Shown: positions 17,729-26,015 of the stretch, one piece after another
Layout of the letters: every line of letters starts with the position of its first letter
Position numbering within the stretch: position 1 is the first letter of the stretch
Assembly: GCA_965214235.1 (NCBI GenBank)
Contig: CBDCBH010000002.1
Location: 62,001 to 126,000 of the forward strand
From: Ilyomonas sp965214235
GTDB taxonomy: Bacteria > Bacteroidota > Bacteroidia > Chitinophagales > Chitinophagaceae
Direction: 5' to 3'
Length of the DNA: 64,000 nucleotides
Notes under the pieces: model-generated
Database searches by the model: none
What the model was told of the DNA's origin: nothing
What the model saw: only the letters and a program-made list of their open reading frames with translations
Position numbers and translations under genes: made by a program

Positions 17729-18406
17729 TTATTTTAAATCTTTTATTTCTTTAAATATTGTTTCTGCTACTAATTGATTGCCTGTGTCGTTTAAATGAAC
17801 GCCATCAACGGTAAGTACACCTCTGTCCACATCGTTGGTGTTATGTTCCTGCTCATAATTTTCAAACAAAGTACGCAAGTCGCAAACCGGAATATGTAAG
17901 CTGTCGCCAATGCTTTTTATAATGGCTGTGTATTTATTTAGATCCCCATCCTGCTGGTTCACGTAATTCTTTTTTTCTCCAATGGTAGCAGGTGTTACTA
18001 AAATTACTTTTGCATTGGCAGCTTGTATTTTTTTAATGACAGCCCGATAAAATTTTTCAAACTTATCGGCATCTGTCCCGGTACCGGAAGTACTCTTGTG
18101 CCATACATCATTTACACCAACATAAATGATAACAATGTCGGGCGACTGGCTTAACACATCGTCTTCCAAACGCAGGTACAAATCATACACTTTGTTGCCT
18201 CCAATGCCCGCCCCTATTAAGTTGTAACCGGTATCGCCTTCTTTTTGCAACATGTCTTTCATCACTGTAATATATCCTTTTGGCTGAATACCCATTTGCG
18301 TTATTGAATCGCCAAAGAAGACAACCTTTTTTGTTTTATCGCGTTTAAATCCAAGCATAATTAATAAACCAAAGAAAGTAAATACAAGCCATAATTTATT
18401 CGCCAT
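17729..18406 (-). CDS. SGNH/GDSL-family hydrolase, exported or membrane-anchored
   Basis: A 225-residue esterase/lipase-type hydrolase. The N-terminal hydrophobic stretch (residues 5-19) is a signal or anchor. Block I is FFGDSITQMG with nucleophile Ser34. Block II Gly lies in GAGIGGNK. Block III is YVGVND (Asn99). Block V is VDGVHLN with Asp201 and His204. All four SGNH residues are present. The closest general relatives act on acyl or acetyl esters of glycans or lipids; the substrate cannot be read from the sequence. Confidence 0.9.
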   Translation of the reverse strand: MANKLWLVFTFFGLLIMLGFKRDKTKKVVFFGDSITQMGIQPKGYITVMKDMLQKEGDTGYNLIGAGIGGNKVYDLYLRLEDDVLSQSPDIVIIYVGVNDVWHKSTSGTGTDADKFEKFYRAVIKKIQAANAKVILVTPATIGEKKNYVNQQDGDLNKYTAIIKSIGDSLHIPVCDLRTLFENYEQEHNTNDVDRGVLTVDGVHLNDTGNQLVAETIFKEIKDLK

Positions 18407-18900
18407 AAAAAATGTATTTATGTAAGAAAAAAAAGAAATGGCAAATACATCACGCCTTAAAAGTGTATCATTTACTTTTTACTTACGAAAGCAAATGTGG
18501 TTGTTCGGAGTAAACTTTCCAAACAAATTCACTAAATAGTTTACTCGCTCATGCAAACCATTTTCGGGTGAACTTAAAAGCATCATTTATAAAACGATTA
18601 GTGAATATAAATTTTGCTGGCATGTGTTTTTAAAACGTCTTTAAAAAAACATCTTATTTCTTTTTTAGAGTTGAAACCAACACGTAATTCTAAACGCAGT
18701 TATTAAATGCTTGGTTTATTTCAATGATTTATAATTAAGTAATAAACATACATCTCCATTAACTTTTAAAAAGAGAACAAATATCTCATTAGGAACTATT
18801 ACTTTTGCAGCCTTTTTACATTCATCATGCCGTAACATGACACTAGCCCGGTGATGAAGGGCGAAATGGAATGTTGCTTTTAAAAAGTTAAGCAGCACAC
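18407..18900. other. Intergenic region between the SGNH hydrolase and queA
   Basis: No convincing gene in 494 bases. It holds a perfect 8-base inverted repeat, GAGTAAAC (18508-18515) and GTTTACTC (18539-18546), spaced 23 bases apart, a TAnnTTTG box at 18800-18807, and a queA leader of about 90 bases. Confidence 0.5.
18800..18807 (+). promoter_or_regulatory. Likely -7 element for queA
   Basis: TACTTTTG, an exact TAnnTTTG match, about 94 bases before the queA ATG. I saw no preQ1-type riboswitch fold in the leader. Confidence 0.35.
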
Positions 18901-19950
18901 ATGAAACTTAGTCAATTCAAGTTTGATCTTCCTCTTAATCTAATCGCTCAAACCCCTGCCAAACGCCGCGAAGACAGCCGTCTGATGGTGGTTCACCGCA
19001 AGACGGGTAACATTGAAAACAAACACTTCAGAGACATTTTAGACTATTATGACGACAAAGATGTTTTTGTAGTTAACAACACCAAAGTATTTCCTGCGCG
19101 CATGTATGGGCGCAAAGAAAAAACAGGAGCCAAGATAGAAGTATTCCTTCTTCGCGAATTAAACAAACCCAATAAATTATGGGATGTAATTGTTGATCCT
19201 GCCCGCAAAATTCGCGTGGGTAATAAATTATATTTTGGCGATAACGATGAGCTGGTTGCAGAAGTGATTGATAACACCACCAGCCGCGGACGAACCATCC
19301 GCTTTTTGTGGGACAGCGATGAGGAGAGCTTTAAAAAAATGCTTGAATTTTTAGGCGAAACACCGTTACCAAAATACATTAAGCGCAAGCCAGATGAAGA
19401 AGACAGAGAACGCTTTCAAACCGTATATGCCAAGCATGAAGGTGCCGTTGCGCCACCTACAGCAGGCTTGCATTTTAGTAAAGAGTTAATTAAGCGTTGC
19501 GAGATAAAAGGAATCCGTTTTGCCGAAGTTACATTGCATACTGGTTTAGGCACTTTTCGCCCGATAGAAGTGGAAGATTTAAGCAAGCATAAAATGGATG
19601 CGGAGTATTACCGCATTGAAGAAGAGGCTTGCGATATTGTAAATAAAGCAAAAGAAACCGGTCATAAAATTTGTTCAATTGGCACTACAACCATGCGTGC
19701 TATGGAAACCAGTTTTACGGCTCAAAAATTATTGAAACCAAGTGAGGGCTGGACGAATATTTTTATTCATCCACCCTATAAATTCAATATTGCTGATAGC
19801 TTAATTACCAATCTGCACTTGCCAAAAACAAGTTTGTTGATTATGGTTACAGCATTTGCCGGTTACGACTTAACAATGGAAGCTTATAAAAAAGCGATTA
19901 AAGATAAATATCGCTTCTTCAGCTATGGAGATGCTATGTTGTTAATATAG
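18901..19950 (+). CDS. queA: tRNA preQ1(34) S-adenosylmethionine ribosyltransferase-isomerase QueA
   Basis: A 349-residue enzyme that adds the ribosyl part of S-adenosylmethionine to preQ1 in tRNA to make epoxyqueuosine. Family marks are FDLPLNLIAQTPAKRREDSR near the N-terminus, VVNNTKVFPARMYG, the GAVAPPTAGLHF active-site region and LHTGLGTFRP. The length matches the family. It is convergent with rpsT, with a shared terminator between them. Confidence 0.96.
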   Translation: MKLSQFKFDLPLNLIAQTPAKRREDSRLMVVHRKTGNIENKHFRDILDYYDDKDVFVVNNTKVFPARMYGRKEKTGAKIEVFLLRELNKPNKLWDVIVDPARKIRVGNKLYFGDNDELVAEVIDNTTSRGRTIRFLWDSDEESFKKMLEFLGETPLPKYIKRKPDEEDRERFQTVYAKHEGAVAPPTAGLHFSKELIKRCEIKGIRFAEVTLHTGLGTFRPIEVEDLSKHKMDAEYYRIEEEACDIVNKAKETGHKICSIGTTTMRAMETSFTAQKLLKPSEGWTNIFIHPPYKFNIADSLITNLHLPKTSLLIMVTAFAGYDLTMEAYKKAIKDKYRFFSYGDAMLLI

Positions 19951-20060
19951 TTTTTTTAACCGCGAAGGCAGGAAGTTGCATAAAGTTTTTGTATCTTCTT
20001 TCTTCAAATTTGGCTGTGGTTCTTCGCCTGCTTGGTGTTGTTATAAAAAATATCATTCAA

Positions 20061-20090
20061 TAAAAAAGCCGGTTTAGCACCGGCTTTTAT
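20061..20090. terminator. Bidirectional terminator between queA and rpsT
   Basis: AAAAGCCGGT (20064-20073), loop TTAGC, ACCGGCTTTT (20079-20088), with an A-run before it and Ts after, so it can serve both converging genes. Confidence 0.85.
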
Positions 20091-20164
20091 TTGCAACAAA
20101 GAATCGTTTGATAATTAAAAAAAAACTGCAATATTATCGCAGGGACGAAAAAGTAAAAAGAAAA

Positions 20165-20422
20165 CTAAGCTGTTTTCAATGTTGTTTTCTTAGCCAGCTT
20201 GCTTTTTAAGTTGGCTGCTTTGTTTTTATGAATCACACCTTTTTTTGCCAGTTTATCAATCATCGAAATGGTAAGCGGCAGCTTCTCATTGTAAGCGGCT
20301 TCATCAGTTAAAGAACGTATATCCCGAATAGCATTACGAGTGGTTTTACCGTAGTAACGGTTTCTATCTCTGCGTTTTGCCGCCTGGCGCATATCCTTCT
20401 GCGTTGCTTTATGGTTTGCCAT
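20165..20422 (-). CDS. rpsT: 30S ribosomal protein S20
   Basis: An 85-residue basic protein binding 16S rRNA. It starts MANHKATQKDMRQAAKRRDR and ends in KLAKKTTLKTA, with the central IDKLAKKGVIHKNKAANLKS motif of the family (given here as segments). The start at 20422 is chosen since the family begins with M-A-N-H-K; an upstream in-frame ATG adds seven hydrophobic residues that do not fit. It is monocistronic, as usual for rpsT. Confidence 0.96.
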   Translation of the reverse strand: MANHKATQKDMRQAAKRRDRNRYYGKTTRNAIRDIRSLTDEAAYNEKLPLTISMIDKLAKKGVIHKNKAANLKSKLAKKTTLKTA

Positions 20423-20457
20423 AAATAAATGTATTATCCTCAAAATTTTTGGGATTG

Positions 20458-20465
20458 CAAAAGTA
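20458..20465 (-). promoter_or_regulatory. Likely -7 element for rpsT
   Basis: CAAAAGTA on the plus strand, that is TACTTTTG on the minus strand, an exact TAnnTTTG match 35 bases before the rpsT start. The rest of the region to sucA (20466-20755) shows no gene; a weak GATATTTG (20679-20686) may be the sucA -7 box. Confidence 0.4.
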
Positions 20466-20755
20466 TGGGTTCTTGTTTATTTGTTGAAATTTTATTTTGT
20501 TATGATTTGTGAAAAAGAAAATGTAGTAAAGATACCCTTGCTTTATGCAGAAAGTAGTAGTTGCACTTGCTTTCTAATTGGATGATGTTATATTTTATTT
20601 GGATTCTGTTATGTTTGTTTACAAAAAATTATGAGTTCTTCTTAAACGCAATTGGTCGTTTCATGTTTTTTAATCCACGATATTTGCACCGTTCTCTCAG
20701 TTATTTTTTGCTGCTATATTCTGCAATTCAATTACAATAAATAATCGCTTTTGTC

Positions 20756-23515
20756 ATGAAAGATTTTTCATACATCACAAGTTCACACCCGGCTTTTATC
20801 GAAAATTTATATAACGATTATATTTCCAATCCTGATAGCGTTGATCCGGAAATGAAGAAGTTTTTTGAAGGTTTTGATTTTGCCATCTCTTCATCAAAAA
20901 ACGGACATACAAACAGCAATGGCGCCGCCACTGCTGTTAAAGAAGTACCGGTTGCAACCGATAACTGGCGGCAGGAAATTAAAATTTACCGCCTTATTTT
21001 AGGCTATCGCAACAAAGGGCATTTATTAGCAAAAACAAACCCCATTCGTGAACGTAAAGACAGAGGCGCTAACCTTGGCCTGGGCTTTTTTGGTTTGAGT
21101 GAAGAAGACCTTAATAAAACGTTTAATGCAGGAGAAATTATCGGGCTTGGCTCAACAACACTGCGAAATATTTTACAGCATTTACAAAACGCTTATGCTT
21201 TGCATGTTGGTATAGAATTCAAATACATAAGCGACCAAAAAAAAGTGGACTGGCTCACTAACGAAATGGAGCGCAATTTTACGAAACCATTACCGTTGGA
21301 AAAGAAAAAAAGAATCTTACAAAAGCTGAATGAAGGCGTCATTTTCGAAAAATTTCTACACACAAAATATGTTGGGCAGAAAAGGTTTTCGCTCGAAGGT
21401 GGCGAAACAACCATCCCGGCTTTAGATACCATCATTTCAACAGCAGCTGATAACAACGTACAGGAAGTAGTAATTGGCATGGCGCACCGCGGCAGGCTGA
21501 ATATACTTGCCAACACATTAGGCAAAACTTATGAGCAAATTTTTAGCGAATTTGAAGGCACAGCCCGCATGGACCAAACAATGGGCAGCGGAGATGTAAA
21601 ATATCACCTGGGTTTTGGCTCTGAAATTACAACAGCCAATAAAAAGAAAATCCATGTAAAGCTAATGCCAAACCCTTCGCATTTAGAAGCCGTTAACCCG
21701 GTTGTAGAAGGTTTTGCAAGAGCCAAAGCCGATTTGCTTTATGAGCATCAGTACGATAAAATTCTTCCGATATTAATTCATGGTGATGCGTCTGTTGCAG
21801 GGCAGGGCATTGTGTATGAAGTGTTGCAGATGAGCGACCTTGAAGGGTACTCAACCGGCGGTACCATTCATTTTGTAATCAACAACCAGATTGGTTTTAC
21901 TACCGACTTTGATGATGCCCGAAGCGCCAATTATTGTACCTCTATTGCAGCCATGGTGCAGGCTCCCGTGCTGCATGTGAATGGCGACGACCCTGAAGCG
22001 GTAGTAAAATGTTCTGACATTGCAACGCGTTATCGTCAGGAGTTTAAGGAAGATATTTTTATAGACATGGTTTGCTATCGCAGGCATGGTCATAATGAAG
22101 GCGACGACCCAAAATATACGCAGCCGCATTTGTACGAACTGATTGAAAAACATCCTAACCCGCGCGAAGTTTATATTACTTATTTAAAAGAACATGGTGA
22201 AGCAGATGCGCAGGATTTGGCAAAAGAAATGGAGCAAAAATTCTGGAGCGATTTGCAGGAGCGTTTAGATGAAATTAAACAGCATCCTTTACCTTATAAA
22301 TTTCAGCAGCCGGAAAAATGGTGGCTCAATTTGCGGAAAGCAACGGCTGCCGATTTTGAACATTCGCCAGATACTTCTATCTCAGAAGAATCTTTTAAAA
22401 TATTGTTTGATGGCATTATGAAATTGCCCGAAAACTTTAAGCCGCTTCGTAAAGTGGAGAAGCTGTTGCAGGATAAAATTAAACTGTTTGAAGGGGAACA
22501 AAAAGCCGATTGGGCAACCGGCGAATTGCTGGCTTATGCTTCGCTGTTAACGCAAGGTGTGAATGTAAGAATGAGCGGACAAGATGTGCGGCGCGGCACG
22601 TTCAGCCATCGTCATGCAGTGCTGCGCGATGAAGTAAACGATGCTTCTTATAACCGCTTGGATCACATCACCGAAGGACAAAAAAAATTCGCTATTTATA
22701 ATTCTTTTTTGAGTGAATATGGTGTGCTGGGTTTTGAATATGGGTATGCTTTGGCAAACCCAAATGCTTTGGTTTTATGGGAAGCCCAGTTTGGCGATTT
22801 TGCTAACGGCGCACAAACCACGATTGACCAGTTCATATCAGCAGGCGAACAAAAATGGAGCCGTATGAATGGTTTAACCATGCTGTTGCCGCATGGCTAC
22901 GAAGGGCAAGGACCTGAACACAGCAGCGCACGCATAGAGCGATTTTTACAAATGTGTGCAGAGTTGAATATGGTTATTACCAACGTAACTACCGCCGCTA
23001 ACTTTTTTCATTTGTTAAGAAGACAAGTAACCTGGTTGTTTCGCAAGCCTTTAATTAATTTTTCGCCAAAGGCATATTTACGTTATCCGGGAAGCTATAG
23101 CCATGTAAGTGAGTTTACATCCGGCGGCTTTAAAGAAGTTATTGATGATGCTTTTGTTACTGATGCGGCTGCCATAACAAAAGTGCTGTTTTGCAGCGGT
23201 AAATTGTATTTTGAACTGGCAGAAAAGAGAGTAAAAGAAAACCATAAAGATGTGGCTATTGTTCGTGTTGAACAATTGTACCCGTTGCCCGAAAAGCAGT
23301 TACAACAATTGTATAAAAAATATAACAAAGCCATTTGGTTTTGGGTGCAGGAAGAGCCTTTAAATATGGGTGCCGCAAGTTTTTTACAAATGAATTTAAA
23401 GAGCTTGAATTATGGCGTTATCAGCCGTAATATGAGTGCAGCAACGGCTTCTGGCTATTCAAAAGTTCATGCAAGCGAACAGGCAGAAATTATTGATACG
23501 GCGTTTAGCATTTAA
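20756..23515 (+). CDS. sucA: 2-oxoglutarate dehydrogenase E1 component
   Basis: A 919-residue thiamine-diphosphate enzyme that decarboxylates 2-oxoglutarate in the citric acid cycle and passes the succinyl group to SucB. The N-terminus has the E1o binding segment FIENLYNDYISNPDSVDPEM. Core motifs are GMAHRGRLNIL, the ThDP-binding stretch GDASVAGQGIVYE with FVINNQIGFTT, the CYRRHGHNEGDDP region and, in the C-terminal domain, RGTFSHRHAV and PHGYEGQGPEHSSAR. It is the first gene of a tight operon: the next start is five bases away. Confidence 0.97.
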   Translation: MKDFSYITSSHPAFIENLYNDYISNPDSVDPEMKKFFEGFDFAISSSKNGHTNSNGAATAVKEVPVATDNWRQEIKIYRLILGYRNKGHLLAKTNPIRERKDRGANLGLGFFGLSEEDLNKTFNAGEIIGLGSTTLRNILQHLQNAYALHVGIEFKYISDQKKVDWLTNEMERNFTKPLPLEKKKRILQKLNEGVIFEKFLHTKYVGQKRFSLEGGETTIPALDTIISTAADNNVQEVVIGMAHRGRLNILANTLGKTYEQIFSEFEGTARMDQTMGSGDVKYHLGFGSEITTANKKKIHVKLMPNPSHLEAVNPVVEGFARAKADLLYEHQYDKILPILIHGDASVAGQGIVYEVLQMSDLEGYSTGGTIHFVINNQIGFTTDFDDARSANYCTSIAAMVQAPVLHVNGDDPEAVVKCSDIATRYRQEFKEDIFIDMVCYRRHGHNEGDDPKYTQPHLYELIEKHPNPREVYITYLKEHGEADAQDLAKEMEQKFWSDLQERLDEIKQHPLPYKFQQPEKWWLNLRKATAADFEHSPDTSISEESFKILFDGIMKLPENFKPLRKVEKLLQDKIKLFEGEQKADWATGELLAYASLLTQGVNVRMSGQDVRRGTFSHRHAVLRDEVNDASYNRLDHITEGQKKFAIYNSFLSEYGVLGFEYGYALANPNALVLWEAQFGDFANGAQTTIDQFISAGEQKWSRMNGLTMLLPHGYEGQGPEHSSARIERFLQMCAELNMVITNVTTAANFFHLLRRQVTWLFRKPLINFSPKAYLRYPGSYSHVSEFTSGGFKEVIDDAFVTDAAAITKVLFCSGKLYFELAEKRVKENHKDVAIVRVEQLYPLPEKQLQQLYKKYNKAIWFWVQEEPLNMGAASFLQMNLKSLNYGVISRNMSAATASGYSKVHASEQAEIIDTAFSI

Positions 23516-23520
23516 TAGAA

Positions 23521-23865
23521 ATGACAACACAGTTATCTGATACAGATGAGCACACCGAATTTATCATTACAACAATAAAAAAAATTGTTGCGCGGTATGA
23601 TGAACAGGCAAACATAATTTTATTCGGTAGTCGTGCGCGTGGCGACTGGCACCAAGAAAGCGATTGGGATTTTATGATACTAAGCAGTTTGCCCGAAGGC
23701 AATGATGCAAAAGAAAAAATCAGGAAAGATATTTATGGAGAAATTGAACTGGAAACCTTCGACAATATTTTCATTTTAATGCACAATAAAGAAGTTTGGA
23801 ACAGTAAATACAAGATAACGCCATTGTATTATAATATAGCTGAAGAAGGAGTGCTCGTATCATGA
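23521..23865 (+). CDS. MNT-type minimal nucleotidyltransferase (antitoxin-like)
   Basis: A 114-residue protein of the DNA polymerase beta-like minimal nucleotidyltransferases. The active site is FGSRARGDWHQESDWDFMI: Gly36-Ser37, and metal-binding Asp48 and Asp50. In HEPN/MNT modules such proteins act as antitoxins, some by adding AMP to the HEPN toxin. The stop overlaps the start of the HEPN gene by ATGA, the arrangement typical of these pairs. Unusually, it lies five bases after sucA, inside the sucA-sucB operon. Confidence 0.88.
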   Translation: MTTQLSDTDEHTEFIITTIKKIVARYDEQANIILFGSRARGDWHQESDWDFMILSSLPEGNDAKEKIRKDIYGEIELETFDNIFILMHNKEVWNSKYKITPLYYNIAEEGVLVS

Positions 23866-24259
23866 CGCGTGATGAGTACGTTTCATACCGCATGAGCCGC
23901 GCAAAGCAATCGGTAAATGTGGCTCAAAAAGTATTACATGATGGTTTTGTAGAAGATGCCGTGAACCGGATTTATTACGCCGTTTATTATGCTGTTTCGG
24001 CTTGGTTGTACACAAAAAAGTTTTTCTGAAAACGCATTTGGGAATGAAAGCATTGTTTAATAAAGAGTTTGTAAAAAACGGTTTGATAATGCATGAGCAA
24101 TCGCAAATTTATTCTACCATTTTTGCAAAACGATTTGAAGCCGATTATGAAGATTCTTTTGCCATAGATATAACACAGGTTGAGCAACATCTGTCTGATG
24201 CAAAAACATTTATTTTGCTGATTGAAAACATTATAAATACGACTACTCAAAATGATTGA
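23862..24259 (+). pseudogene. HEPN-domain protein (UPF0332 type), frame-split; pseudogene or -1 programmed frameshift
   Basis: The first frame runs from 23862 to a stop at 24027-24029 and encodes the N-terminal HEPN half, with NRIYYAVYYAVSAWLYTKK (the RxYYAxxYA signature). The second half continues in the -1 frame: VFLKTHLGMKALFNKEFVKN and onward to 24257. The two join exactly at ACA-AAA-AAG (24012-24020), so a -1 slip on A_AAA_AAG would yield an intact product of about 132 residues, the normal HEPN length. The alternatives are a missing A in a homopolymer through mutation or sequencing error. The 3' end overlaps sucB by eight bases. HEPN proteins of such pairs are RNase-type toxins. Confidence 0.75.
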
Positions 24260-25874
24260 CATAAATGTGCCCGCCGTAGGCGAATCCATCAATGAAGTAA
24301 CACTTTTAAAATGGGTGAAGAAAGATGGCGACTATGTAAACCGCGACGAAGTAATAGCTGAATTAGAAAGCGAAAAAGCCACCTTTGAAGTAAATGCTGA
24401 ACAAGCCGGTATTTTAAAAACAGCAGCTAATGAAGGCGATACCTTAACCATTGGTGCATTGCTGGCAAGCATTAACGAAAACGGCAAAGCCAATGGTGCA
24501 GCCGCTGAATCATCTACGCGGCAACCGGTTGCCGCGCCGCAGCCTGAAACTATTGCCCCGCCTGCTTTTCAGCCTGCTACTATAACATCATCCGAAACAA
24601 AACCCGTAGCCGTTGGCAAAGGTAAAATTGAAATGAAAGTGCCAACTGTTGGTGAATCTATCAACGAAGTAACGCTGCTAAAATGGATAAAAAAAGATGG
24701 TGATTTTGTAAAGCGCGATGAAGTGATTGCCGAATTAGAAAGCGAGAAGGCAACCTTTGAATTGAACGCAGAAGAAAGCGGTGAATTAAAGACAAGCGCA
24801 AAGGAAGGCGATGTATTAAAAATAGGCGATGTTGTTGCCGTTATTAACACAGATGTAGCTTCGCCAGCGGCTGAAAGAAAGAGTGAGCAGCAAGCCTCTG
24901 CACCGCAATCCGCAATTGTTGTTCAGGCGCCGGTACAACAAAAACAAACTTTAGGCGAAGCGCCGGTTGCCAATATATCTAACGATGTTAAAGCAACGCC
25001 TTTGGCATCGGTGATGATGGCTGATAAAAAAGTAAATCCATCTTCCGTTATTCCATCCGGCTCGAATGGAAAAATATTGCGGCACGATGTGCTGGAAGCC
25101 TTGCAGAATCCGGGCAAGACGGCGTTTAATGGTGAGCAGTTGAACAGCCGCAATGAACGAAAAGAAAAGATGAGCAACCTGCGCAAAACCATTAGCCGGA
25201 GGTTGGTGGAAGCGAAGAATACAACCGCCATGCTTACCACTTTTAATGAGGTGGACATGACGCGTATTATGGACATCCGCAAGCAATATAAAGACAAGTT
25301 TAAAGAACAGCACGGCGTGAACCTTGGCTTTATGAGCTTCTTTGCAAAAGCCTGCGCCATCGCATTAAACGAATGGCCTGCCGTGAATGCTTACATCGAC
25401 AGCGATTCTATTATTTATCATGATTATGCCGATATTAGTATTGCCGTAAGTACGCCACGCGGCTTAACTGTTCCGGTGATGCGCAATATAGAAAGCATGA
25501 GCATGGCTGACATTGAAAAGAAAGTAATTGAACTTGCCGGCAAAGCACGCGATGGTAAACTAACAATGGAAGAACTGCAAGGCGGCACGTTTACCATCAC
25601 AAACGGCGGGGTGTTTGGAAGCTTAATGAGCACGCCTATTATCAACCTTCCGCAAAGCGCTATTTTAGGAATGCATAAAATACAGGAACGACCGATGGCG
25701 ATAAACGGGCAAGTGGTAATTAAGCCAATGATGTATGTGGCATTGAGCTATGACCATCGGATTGTTGATGGAAGAGAAAGTGTAAGCTTTCTGGTTCGTG
25801 TGAAAGAATTATTGGAAAACCCTGAATTGCTATTATTTGGAAAAGACCCGGTGAAAACATTATTGGAATTGTAA
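24252..25874 (+). CDS. sucB: Dihydrolipoyllysine succinyltransferase (2-oxoglutarate dehydrogenase E2) with two lipoyl domains
   Basis: A 540-residue E2 that transfers the succinyl group from SucA to CoA. Two near-identical lipoyl domains occur, at about residues 2-76 (lipoyl-Lys42 in ESEKATFE) and 127-200 (Lys166), each followed by an Ala/Pro/Gln-rich linker. A peripheral subunit-binding domain is near 245-283 (VIPSGSNGKILRHDVLEAL). The catalytic domain ends with YDHRIVDG (His502, Asp506). Most SucB proteins have one lipoyl domain and about 400-430 residues, so this one is enlarged by a duplication. The start overlaps the HEPN gene by eight bases. Confidence 0.94.
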   Translation: MIDINVPAVGESINEVTLLKWVKKDGDYVNRDEVIAELESEKATFEVNAEQAGILKTAANEGDTLTIGALLASINENGKANGAAAESSTRQPVAAPQPETIAPPAFQPATITSSETKPVAVGKGKIEMKVPTVGESINEVTLLKWIKKDGDFVKRDEVIAELESEKATFELNAEESGELKTSAKEGDVLKIGDVVAVINTDVASPAAERKSEQQASAPQSAIVVQAPVQQKQTLGEAPVANISNDVKATPLASVMMADKKVNPSSVIPSGSNGKILRHDVLEALQNPGKTAFNGEQLNSRNERKEKMSNLRKTISRRLVEAKNTTAMLTTFNEVDMTRIMDIRKQYKDKFKEQHGVNLGFMSFFAKACAIALNEWPAVNAYIDSDSIIYHDYADISIAVSTPRGLTVPVMRNIESMSMADIEKKVIELAGKARDGKLTMEELQGGTFTITNGGVFGSLMSTPIINLPQSAILGMHKIQERPMAINGQVVIKPMMYVALSYDHRIVDGRESVSFLVRVKELLENPELLLFGKDPVKTLLEL

Positions 25875-25926
25875 TGTTGTGATTTGCTTTTAACTTTAGT
25901 TAATTTGTACCAAAGAACATTTTACC

Positions 25927-25939
25927 ATAAAAACAAACG
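25927..25939 (+). repeat. Copy of the dispersed ATAAAAACAAACG motif
   Basis: An intergenic copy of a 12-13 base motif found repeatedly in this window (see findings). It lies eight bases before the sucB terminator stem. Confidence 0.5.
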
Positions 25940-25946
25940 TTATCAT

Positions 25947-25985
25947 AAAAAAGCTGTCTCCTCCTTATAAAGAGACAGCTTTTTG
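25947..25985 (+). terminator. Terminator after sucB
   Basis: AAAAGCTGTCTC (25949-25960), 11-base loop, GAGACAGCTTTTT (25972-25984). It ends the sucA-MNT-HEPN-sucB operon. Confidence 0.85.
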
Positions 25986-26015
25986 TTTTACTTCATTTTT
26001 GTTCTTTACCGAGTA

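Noticed and set aside
18814..18900. preQ1 riboswitch in the queA leader
   Set aside because: No recognisable pseudoknot pattern; queA is in any case not the usual preQ1-riboswitch target in this phylum.
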